Shown one piece after another: positions 57,450 to 64,000 of a DNA stretch of 64,000 nt. The position numbers and the translations under genes were made by a program. This DNA comes from Brachybacterium massiliense (GTDB taxonomy: Bacteria > Actinomycetota > Actinomycetes > Actinomycetales > Dermabacteraceae). The stretch lies in the NCBI RefSeq assembly GCF_900184245.1, contig NZ_FXXB01000008.1, forward strand, positions 186,001-250,000, in the 5' to 3' direction. Under the pieces are notes generated by a model. The model ran no database searches. It was not told the DNA's origin and worked only from the letters and a program-made list of their open reading frames with translations. Positions within the stretch are counted from its first letter, which is position 1, and each line of letters starts with the position of its first letter.

Positions 57450-58142
57450 ATGCCGGCCTCCGCCGCGCGCAGGCCGAGCTCCTCCGGTGCCAGCAGGCTG
57501 AGCATCGGGCAGGTGCTCGAGGTGCTGCGTGACGAGTTCCCCGATCTGGCGCACTCGAAGCTGCACTACCTCGAGTCCGAGGGGCTGATCGCTCCCGAGC
57601 GCAGCCCGGCGGGGTACCGCAAGTACAGCCGCGAGGACGTGGAGCGACTGCGGTTCGTGCTGCGTGCGCAGCGGGACCGCTTCTGGCCGCTCAAGGTCAT
57701 CAAGGAGCACCTGCTCGAGCACGGCGTCGATTCCGAGGTCACCTCGATCGCCTCCCGTCCGGGGCCCAGCTCGACCCTGCAGGCCGTGCGCCTGGACCGG
57801 CGCGGTCTGTGCCGCGAGGCATCGGTCGAGGAGGAGTTCCTGCTCGAGCTCGAGCAGTACGGGCTGCTGGCGGAGGGTGCGCTCTTCTACGGCACCGCCG
57901 AGCTGGAGCTGGTGCGCGCCGCCCGCGATCTCGCCGAGGAGGGCCTGCACCCCCGCCACCTGGTGATGCTCCGCACCGCAGCCGAGCGCCAGGCGCACAT
58001 GATCCGCTCGGTCGCGCGCCCGCGCGCCCGCTCAGGGGATGCCGCCGCCCGTGGAGAGGCCGAGGACTTCGCGCGCGACCTGGGCGAATCGATGATCACG
58101 CTGCACGGTGCGGTGCTCCGCAGCGCACTCCGGGAGCGCTGA
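57450..58142 (+). CDS. ftsR: FtsR-type MerR-family regulator
   Basis: The 230-residue protein has an N-terminal MerR helix-turn-helix (SIGQVLEVLRDEFPDLAHSK then HYLESEGLIAPERSPAGYRKY near 38-58) and a long helical C-terminus. It corresponds to Rv1828 and to corynebacterial FtsR, which controls ftsZ. It follows garA after 4 bases, in the same operon. Confidence 0.9.
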   Translation: MPASAARRPSSSGASRLSIGQVLEVLRDEFPDLAHSKLHYLESEGLIAPERSPAGYRKYSREDVERLRFVLRAQRDRFWPLKVIKEHLLEHGVDSEVTSIASRPGPSSTLQAVRLDRRGLCREASVEEEFLLELEQYGLLAEGALFYGTAELELVRAARDLAEEGLHPRHLVMLRTAAERQAHMIRSVARPRARSGDAAARGEAEDFARDLGESMITLHGAVLRSALRER

Positions 58143-58271
58143 GGGGACCGGCTCCGTCATCTCACCGTGACCTTCGGGCGGCGCGTTGCTGTCGACCGGG
58201 GGTCCGTTCAGGCTACTCTGGGCGTGTGCTCTCACCCTTCCCCCTCGGAGAGCCGGAACCCGGAGGTAGTT

Positions 58272-58856
58272 GTGAACGCCATGAGCGGCGATGATCGCAC
58301 CGAGCAGTCCACCGTCCCCGCAGAGCCTGCCCAGGGCGTGCTCTTCGACGACGTGGTGGACACGCCCGGCGAGCTCGGATACCGCGGCCCCGCCGCGTGC
58401 AAGGCCGCCGGCATCACCTACCGCCAGCTCGACTACTGGGCCCGCACTGGGCTGGTCGAGCCCAGCGTGCGCGCCGCCCACGGCTCCGGCAGCCAGCGCC
58501 TCTACGGCTTCCGCGACATCCTCGTGCTCAAGGTCGTCAAGCGACTGCTCGACACCGGCGTCTCGCTCCAGCAGATCCGCGTCGCCGTCGGCGCGCTGCG
58601 CGAGCGCGGGATCGACGATCTCGCCGGCATCACCCTCATGAGCGACGGCGCCTCGGTCTACGAGTGCACCTCCGCCGAGGACATGTTCGATCTGGTCCAG
58701 GGCGGCCAGGGCGTGTTCGGCATCGCGGTGGGCCGGGTCTGGCGCGAGGTCGAGAACGACCTGTCGGTGCTGCCGGGCGTGAACCCCGCAGACGATGCCG
58801 CCCTCGCCCTGCAGGACGAGCTGGCCGCACGCCGCCGCTCTCGCCAGGCCGGCTGA
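58272..58856 (+). CDS. Second MerR-family regulator (Rv1830-like)
   Basis: The 194-residue protein has a MerR DNA-binding domain (ACKAAGITYRQLDYWARTGL near 39-58, SGSQRLYGFRDI) and a C-terminal ligand-like part. It corresponds to Rv1830; the usual bifunctional nuclease gene between the two merR genes is missing. GTG 58272 is preferred for GGAGG at 58262-58266; ATG 58281 is an alternative. Confidence 0.88.
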   Translation: MNAMSGDDRTEQSTVPAEPAQGVLFDDVVDTPGELGYRGPAACKAAGITYRQLDYWARTGLVEPSVRAAHGSGSQRLYGFRDILVLKVVKRLLDTGVSLQQIRVAVGALRERGIDDLAGITLMSDGASVYECTSAEDMFDLVQGGQGVFGIAVGRVWREVENDLSVLPGVNPADDAALALQDELAARRRSRQAG

Positions 58857-58874
58857 GAGCCCCACAGACACAGC

Positions 58875-58909
58875 AGAACGGCGAGCCCTGGGAAGGGGCT
58901 CGCCGTTCT
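58875..58909. terminator. Bidirectional terminator (merR / parA)
   Basis: A perfect 14-base stem (AGAACGGCGAGCCC) with a 7-base loop lies between the convergent merR and parA-like genes. Confidence 0.85.
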
Positions 58910-58962
58910 CGTATCTCGTGCGCGGTGCGGGAGGGGCCAGGAAGGCCCAGAGCAGTGGCCGC

Positions 58963-59754
58963 TCAGGAGTTCTGGCGCGAATCCATCACGGTCTTCAGCA
59001 GCGCGTCGAAGTCCTCGGTGAGGCGCTTGCCGGAGGCGCCCTCGTACCGGTGCAGCGGCACCGCGCCGCCCTGCGCCTGCTGCAGGCCCACACGCTCCTC
59101 GATCACGGGGTCGAGCACGGAGTCTCCGAACAGCTCGCGCAGCTCGGCCAGACGGTACTGGTGCTCGACCGAGCGGGGTCGGTAGCGGTTGACCACGAGC
59201 CCCAGCGGCTGGAGGCGCGGCGCGATGCCGTCCTCGTGCATCTCCGTGGCGAGCTTGAGCGCACGATCCGCGGCGGTGACCGCGAAGAAGCCGGGCTCGG
59301 AGACCACCAGGGCGCGATCGGACGCCGCGAGCGCCATCTGGGTGAGCCCGTTCAGCGACGGCGGGCAGTCGATGATCACGATGTCGTACTGATGGGTGCG
59401 CTTGTCCAGCGCCTGCAGCAGCCGCCGCACCTCCTTGGGGGCGGGCGCGGGGGAGTCCAGCACCGCTGAGCGGCTCGAGCCGGGGATGATGTCCAGATGC
59501 GAGGCGGCATCGACCGCCCACGGCGTCTCGATGATGGCCCGGTCGATCGTCTCGGTGCGCGGGGAGGAGAGCACCTCGGCGATGTCCAGGGTGCTCGCGG
59601 GCTCCCCGAGCAGGCCCAGGGTCGAATCACCCTGCGGGTCCAGATCGACCACCAAGGTGTTCACCCCCTGATGGAGGGCGGCAGAAGCCAGGCCCAGGGT
59701 CACGGACGTCTTGCCGACGCCGCCCTTCAGGGAACACACACTCACGATGAACAC
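58963..59754 (-). CDS. ParA/Soj-like ATPase
   Basis: The 263-residue protein has the deviant Walker A SLKGGVGKTS at 8-17, VVDLDPQGDSTLG near 40 and IVIIDCPPSL near 126. It is not paired with parB or with a partition site, and it differs clearly from the ParA at 21504. Such orphan ParA proteins place large complexes or polar proteins. It is divergent from the methyltransferase gene. Confidence 0.88.
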   Translation of the reverse strand: MFIVSVCSLKGGVGKTSVTLGLASAALHQGVNTLVVDLDPQGDSTLGLLGEPASTLDIAEVLSSPRTETIDRAIIETPWAVDAASHLDIIPGSSRSAVLDSPAPAPKEVRRLLQALDKRTHQYDIVIIDCPPSLNGLTQMALAASDRALVVSEPGFFAVTAADRALKLATEMHEDGIAPRLQPLGLVVNRYRPRSVEHQYRLAELRELFGDSVLDPVIEERVGLQQAQGGAVPLHRYEGASGKRLTEDFDALLKTVMDSRQNS

Positions 59755-59845
59755 ACAGGCAGTCTACCGACCCGACCCTGCACTCCGAGTGCACGACGGG
59801 CGGTAACCTGCGTGAGTCGTACAGCGCACAGAACACAGGGGGACC

Positions 59846-60868
59846 ATGATGGGCCAGGTCACGCACGAGCTCGTGCTCGAGGTGCTCGACGGCTGCGGCG
59901 GCAGCGCGCTTGAGGAGGCGCGCACGCTCGGCCTCGCACGGCCCGTCGGCCCCACAGAGCTGTCCCTGACCACCTCGGACCTGGACGCCGTGCGCTCCCT
60001 GCGCCGGGCCGTGGCCGCCTCGACCAGCCTCACCGTCCCGGCACGGCGGCCGCGCGAGCTGCTGGAGACTTCGGTGCAACAGCGACTGGGCGAACTGCTC
60101 GACCAGATCCGTCGGCAGCGGCCGCGCCCCCGCTTCCACGGCCTGCGCCTCGAGGCCGCGGGCGCCCACACCCCGGAGATGCGCCGGCTCGCCGCCGCCC
60201 TCGCAGAGCTCGCCGGCCTCCCCGTCGATGACGAGGGCGATCTGGTGGTCAGGGTGCGACGGGGCGCACCGCCCGGCACCTGGCAGGTGCTGCTGCGCAC
60301 CACGCCCCGCCCGCTGTCCACGCGGGCCTGGCGCACCGTGGACTATCCCGGCGCGGTCAACGCCACCATCGCCGCGACGGCGCTGGATCTGCTCGAGGTG
60401 CGGGCCGAGGACTCCATGCTGGACATGACCTGCGGCTCGGGCACCTTCCTGATCGAGCAGCTGCACGTGGCCGCCCCGGCACGCGCGGTGGGCGTGGACC
60501 TGGACCCCTCAGCGATCGACGCCGCCGCAGCGCATCAGCGCGCCGCCCGCCGCAAGGGCCGCGTGGACTGGATCGTCGGCGACGTGCTCACCGAGCAGCT
60601 CGAGCCCGGCTTCACACGCTTCCTCACCAATCCGCCGTGGGGCACCCTCCACGGCGAGCATGAGGCGAACCAGCAGCTGCTGGCGGATCTGCTGCGCCGC
60701 GCCGCAGAGCTCGCCGCCCCGTCGGCGCGCCTGGGCGTGCTCACCCACGAGATCACCCGGATGCACCGGGTGCTCGAGGAGGACGCCTCAGGCTGGCGCC
60801 CCGTCCTCGAGCATCGCTTCTTCCAGAAGGGCCACCATCCGCGGCTCTTCCTGCTCGAGCGGGACTGA
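59846..60868 (+). CDS. RNA N2-guanosine methyltransferase family protein (UPF0020/THUMP-like)
   Basis: The 340-residue protein has an N-terminal region of about 160 residues compatible with a THUMP/ferredoxin-like fold and a C-terminal Rossmann methyltransferase: DMTCGSGTFLIEQ near 194 binds S-adenosylmethionine and NPPWG near 260 is the target-amine motif. It likely modifies guanosine in rRNA or tRNA, as RlmL and Trm14 do. The exact target cannot be told. Confidence 0.83.
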   Translation: MMGQVTHELVLEVLDGCGGSALEEARTLGLARPVGPTELSLTTSDLDAVRSLRRAVAASTSLTVPARRPRELLETSVQQRLGELLDQIRRQRPRPRFHGLRLEAAGAHTPEMRRLAAALAELAGLPVDDEGDLVVRVRRGAPPGTWQVLLRTTPRPLSTRAWRTVDYPGAVNATIAATALDLLEVRAEDSMLDMTCGSGTFLIEQLHVAAPARAVGVDLDPSAIDAAAAHQRAARRKGRVDWIVGDVLTEQLEPGFTRFLTNPPWGTLHGEHEANQQLLADLLRRAAELAAPSARLGVLTHEITRMHRVLEEDASGWRPVLEHRFFQKGHHPRLFLLERD

Positions 60869-60899
60869 GCACAGGACAGCACCCTCGGCCCGCGCCGGC

Positions 60900-61538
60900 T
60901 CAGAGCCCCCGTCGGCCGTCCTGGAGGGCGCGCAGCGCGGCGGGCTCACCATGGACCTGGACCCGGGAGGCCTCGTCCCGGCCGGTCACCCACAGCAGCA
61001 GCTCGAGCGGGTCGCCGTGCACGCGCAGGCTCCCGGCGGCGCCGCGGCTGCGCAGCCGTCGCCCGCCCAGCGGGGACACGAGCGTGACGTCGGCCTGCAC
61101 CGACATCGCCAGCGGCGCCATCAGGCCGACGGCCCGCCAGGCATCGGCGGCGGTGGCGGGGGAGAGCCGGCGCGGCTCCCAGCCCTCCTGCGCGCGGCGC
61201 AGATCCTCGTGGTGGATCAGCAGCTCCGCCTGGCCGCTGAGCGCATCGAGCCGTCCCACGGGGGAGAGGGGCCCGGGACCTGCGCGGAAGAGCGCGACGC
61301 GCTCCGTCCAGGAGCGCTCCCGGTAGCTCGACAGCGCGGCCTGGGCACGGCGCCGCAGCGGTCCCGGCAGGCGGGAGGCGAGCATCAGATGCGGAGCCCG
61401 CTCGCGCAGATGCAGGTGCTCGAGCAGATCCGAGGCGGCCCAGCCGGGCAGGATCGTGGGTGCCTGCTCGCCGAGCGCGAGGAAGGTCGCGGCGAACTCC
61501 TCGCGCTCGGTGCGGTGCGTGCTGTCCTCTTCGCTCAT
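60900..61538 (-). CDS. TIGR03085-type maleylpyruvate isomerase-like protein
   Basis: The 212-residue protein matches the actinobacterial TIGR03085 group: an N-terminal DinB-like helical domain (PTILPGWAASDLLEHLHLRE near 27-46, ELLIHHEDLRRAQ near 105) and a C-terminal SCP2-like part (GDPLELLLWVTGRDEASRVQV). The His pattern suggests metal binding. ATG 61538 starts 2 bases after the next gene's stop region, so it may be co-transcribed with the isomerase and dehydrogenase upstream. Confidence 0.8.
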   Translation of the reverse strand: MSEEDSTHRTEREEFAATFLALGEQAPTILPGWAASDLLEHLHLRERAPHLMLASRLPGPLRRRAQAALSSYRERSWTERVALFRAGPGPLSPVGRLDALSGQAELLIHHEDLRRAQEGWEPRRLSPATAADAWRAVGLMAPLAMSVQADVTLVSPLGGRRLRSRGAAGSLRVHGDPLELLLWVTGRDEASRVQVHGEPAALRALQDGRRGL

Positions 61539-61539
61539 C

Positions 61540-62541
61540 TCAGCCCTGCTGGGAGAAGGCGGCGTCGAAGGAGACCTCGGAGATCGGGTAGTCGAGGGTC
61601 TTGAGGTGGGCGAGCGCCTCCTTCGCCCCGTGGAGGCGGTCCATCCCGGCGTCCTCCCACTCGATGGAGATGGGGCCCTCGTAGCCGATCGAGCGCAGCG
61701 CCCGGAAGGCCGCATCCCATGGCACGTCCCCGCGGCCGAAGGAGACGAAGTCCCAGCCGCGCCGGGGATCGCCCCACGGCAGGTGGGAGCCCAGACGGGT
61801 GTTGCGCCCGGTCACCCGCACGCGGATGTCCTTGCAGTCCACGTGGTAGATGCGGTCGGCGAAGTCGGTGATGAAGGAGACCGGATCGATCTCCTGCCAC
61901 ATGAAGTGCGAGGGATCCCAGTTCAGGCCGAAGGCCTCCCGGTGGTCGATCGCCTCCAGGGTGCGGCGGGTGGTCCAGTAGTCGTAGGCGATCTCGGAGG
62001 GATGGACCTCGTGGGCGAAGCGCACGCCGCACTCGTCGAAGACGTCGAGGATCGGGTTCCAGCGGTCGGCGAAGTCCTGGTAGCCCTCGTCGATCACGGA
62101 TTCGGGGACCGGCGGGAACATCGCCACGTACTTCCAGATCTTCGAGCCGGTGAAGCCGATGACCGTCTTCACGCCGAGCTTCTGGGCCAGGCGCGCGGTG
62201 TTCTTCATGTCCTCCGCGGCGCGCTGGCGCACGCCCTCGGGGTCGCCGTCGCCCCAGACCGCGGAGCCGACGATCGCCTCGTGGCGGAAGTCGATCGGGT
62301 CATCGCAGATCGCCTGGCCCTTGAGGTGGTTGGAGATGGCCCAGCACTTCAGGCCGTGCTTCTCGAGGATGCCCAGGCGCTCGGCGATGTAGTCGTCATC
62401 GTCCCAGCGGGAGGCGTCCAGGTGCTCGCCGGAGACGGCGATCTCGAGGCCGTCGTAGCCCCATCCGGCGGCCAGCTCGGCGACCTCGTCGAGGGTGAGG
62501 TCGGCCCACTGGCCGGTGAACAGGGTGTGCGGGTGAGACAT
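61540..62541 (-). CDS. Sugar phosphate isomerase/epimerase (AP endonuclease 2 fold)
   Basis: The 333-residue TIM-barrel protein has metal-ligand segments FAHEVHPSEIAYD near 168, NWDPSHFMWQ near 202, YHVDCKDIRV near 227 and SIEWEDAGMD near 299, all typical of xylose isomerase-like epimerases. It lies 17 bases after the Gfo/Idh/MocA gene. Pairs like this act in breakdown of inositols or other rare sugars; the substrate is unknown. Confidence 0.9.
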   Translation of the reverse strand: MSHPHTLFTGQWADLTLDEVAELAAGWGYDGLEIAVSGEHLDASRWDDDDYIAERLGILEKHGLKCWAISNHLKGQAICDDPIDFRHEAIVGSAVWGDGDPEGVRQRAAEDMKNTARLAQKLGVKTVIGFTGSKIWKYVAMFPPVPESVIDEGYQDFADRWNPILDVFDECGVRFAHEVHPSEIAYDYWTTRRTLEAIDHREAFGLNWDPSHFMWQEIDPVSFITDFADRIYHVDCKDIRVRVTGRNTRLGSHLPWGDPRRGWDFVSFGRGDVPWDAAFRALRSIGYEGPISIEWEDAGMDRLHGAKEALAHLKTLDYPISEVSFDAAFSQQG

Positions 62542-62558
62542 ATCGGTGCTGCTCCTTC

Positions 62559-63704
62559 TCAGAGGGTGATGGTCGTGCCGTCGGCGGCGTCGGAGTCGAT
62601 GATCGCGTCGAGGACGCGCTGCAGCGCGAGGCCCTCGTCGAAGTCGGGGGAGAAGCGATGGGTCTCGCCGTCGCTGATCGCGAGCAGGAGGTCCCGGGCC
62701 TGGTTCGTGAAGGCGTTCTCCCAGCCGAGCACGTGGCCCTGCGGCCACCAGGCCTCGAGGTAGGGGTGCTCGGGCTCGGTGACCAGCACGCGGGTGTAGC
62801 CCTGCTCGGCCACGGGGGCGGTGGCGTCGAGGAACCAGAGCTCGTTGGGGCTCTCGAGATCGAAGCGCAGCGCCCCGTCGGTGCCGAACAGCTCGATCCG
62901 CAGGCTGTTCTTGGCGCCGGTGGCCATGCGGGAGACCTCCACGGAGGCGGTGGCTCCGCCGTCCAGCTCGAGGGTCGCCCAGGCCGCGTCGTCCACGGTG
63001 ACCTGCTCGGGGCCGTCCTCGCCCGGGCGCTCGGGCACCATCGTGGCGAGCCGTCCGCGCACCGCTGTGACGCGCTGCCCGCTGAGGTGCTGGATCTGGT
63101 CGATCGCGTGGGAGCCGATGTCGCCGAGCGCCCCGGAGCCCGCCGTCTCCTTCCGCAGCCGCCAGCTCATCGGTGCCTCGGCGTCCACCAGCCAGTCCTG
63201 GAGATAGGCGGCCTTCGCCTGGCGCAGGGTGCCCAGGCGGCCCGCCTGCACGAACTGCTTCGCCAGGGCCAGCGCGGGAACGCGGCGGTAGGTGAAGCCG
63301 AGTGCCGCGACCTGTCCGCGGGCGGTCGCGGCACGGGCGGCCTCGACCATCGCCTCGGCCTCTGCGGTGTCGTTGGCCAGCGGCTTCTCGCACAGCACGT
63401 GCTTGCCGGCCTCGAGGGCGGCGATCGCGATCTCGGCGTGCAGGAACCCGGGCGTGCAGATGTCGACGATGTCGACGTCCTCGCGAGAGATCACCTCGCG
63501 CCAGTCCGTGGCGTGCTCCTCCCAGTCGAGGCGCTGCGCGGCCTCGGCGACGGCCTGCTCATCGCGGCCCACGATCACCTTCCGGGCGATCGCGGGCACG
63601 TCGAAGGCGGCCTCGACGGTGCGCCAGGCCTGCGAGTGGGCGCGGCCCATGAAGGCGTAGCCGATCAGGGCGACGCCGAGAGGGCGAGGGGAGGGGTCCG
63701 GCAC
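62559..63704 (-). CDS. Gfo/Idh/MocA-family dehydrogenase
   Basis: The 381-residue protein has an N-terminal NAD-binding domain (GVALIGYAFMGRAHSQAW near 10-27), the family EKP motif in HVLCEKPLAND near 102 and GALGDIGSHAIDQI near 194 in the catalytic domain. The GTG start follows GAAGGAG. With the isomerase it probably handles a sugar or cyclitol. A promoter should lie in the 138-base gap before the divergent gene at 63843. Confidence 0.9.
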   Translation of the reverse strand: MPDPSPRPLGVALIGYAFMGRAHSQAWRTVEAAFDVPAIARKVIVGRDEQAVAEAAQRLDWEEHATDWREVISREDVDIVDICTPGFLHAEIAIAALEAGKHVLCEKPLANDTAEAEAMVEAARAATARGQVAALGFTYRRVPALALAKQFVQAGRLGTLRQAKAAYLQDWLVDAEAPMSWRLRKETAGSGALGDIGSHAIDQIQHLSGQRVTAVRGRLATMVPERPGEDGPEQVTVDDAAWATLELDGGATASVEVSRMATGAKNSLRIELFGTDGALRFDLESPNELWFLDATAPVAEQGYTRVLVTEPEHPYLEAWWPQGHVLGWENAFTNQARDLLLAISDGETHRFSPDFDEGLALQRVLDAIIDSDAADGTTITL

Positions 63705-63842
63705 GAGAGCTCCTTCGAGGACGAGCGGCGGCGGTCGGCGGCCGACGCATGCGTGATGTCAGCTGGCTCACAAGCCTATGTCCGTGCTCCCGTCGCGGCA
63801 AAGGGACGGGCTGGAGGGATGCGCATGGCGCACACTGGCGGT

Positions 63843-64000
63843 ATGGAACGACATGTGCATGCCTGGATGAGGGCTGAGGTGGCCGAGGCGACGGACATCG
63901 CCCTGCTGGTCGCGGTCTCCGACGCACCGGCGGCCGCGGAGCGTCTGCGCGTGCTCGCTGGGGGCGCCCGGCACCCGGTCTCCGAGACCAGGGACCGCTT
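63843..64000 (+). CDS. Unrecognised protein, partial (runs off right edge)
   Basis: About 52 residues are visible, beginning MERHVHAWMRAEVAEATDIA with VSDAPAAAERLRVLAGG later. ATG 63867 is a second possible start. The family cannot be named from this part. Its place opposite a sugar dehydrogenase operon would fit a regulator, but nothing in the visible residues shows that. Confidence 0.5.
   Translation, partial: MERHVHAWMRAEVAEATDIALLVAVSDAPAAAERLRVLAGGARHPVSETRDR

Overview
The window comes from a high-GC actinobacterium. The gene set (whiA, GarA/OdhI-type FHA protein, FtsR-type MerR regulator, OpcA, an Lsr2 fragment, a fused cytidylate kinase/Der GTPase, DUF881 and 'small basic protein' genes) and the very GC-rich codon use fit Micrococcales, most like Brachybacterium or another Dermabacteraceae member. 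That placement is inference from gene content.

Layout. 1-12.3 kb: an MBL-fold hydrolase diverges from uvrA across a LexA-type box; uvrA-uvrC-rapZ-yvcK-whiA are followed by the lower glycolysis genes gap, pgk, tpiA and by secG. 12.4-19.1 kb, minus strand: pentose phosphate genes tkt, tal, zwf and an opcA-pgl gene fusion. 19.4-26.7 kb: ctaB, xerD, parA, rluB, tyrA and cmk-der, largely overlapping stop to start. The scpA/scpB pair usually found between parA and rluB is absent. 26.7-34.5 kb: small membrane proteins, a NUDIX hydrolase that seems to start on ATC, a decayed sugar ABC transporter, an SDR, purU and a MarR/MMPL exporter pair. 34.7-38.6 kb: three overlapping or close genes (class III transaminase, creatinase-like M24 hydrolase, aldehyde dehydrogenase) that resemble the doeD-doeA-doeC genes of ectoine breakdown.

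38.65-54.62 kb is a genomic island of about 16 kb inserted in the 3' end of tRNA-Pro(GGG). It is bounded by a 37-bp exact direct repeat, one copy inside the intact tRNA at the right end and the other left as a tRNA fragment at the left. It carries an integrase next to the left end, an AlpA-like DNA-binding protein and a second tyrosine recombinase. Its cargo is almost wholly copper handling: CsoR and a CopB-type ATPase behind a perfect CsoR-type operator; a Tat lipoprotein multicopper oxidase; a SHOCT protein; a two-component system; a four-gene operon for a YdhK lipoprotein, a CueP lipoprotein, a TlpA-like thioredoxin and CcdA; and an 18-Cys four-helix copper storage protein. Two 11-bp-spaced direct repeats, one in the divergent promoter of the two-component system and one upstream of the ydhK-cueP operon, suggest that the response regulator controls both. 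The right part holds a peptidoglycan hydrolase, an N-terminally truncated Lsr2 and mostly non-coding DNA.

54.85-64 kb returns to the chromosome: DUF881/sbp/DUF881, garA, ftsR and a second merR, then parA, a methyltransferase, a TIGR03085 protein, a sugar isomerase, a Gfo/Idh/MocA dehydrogenase and the start of an unrecognised gene.
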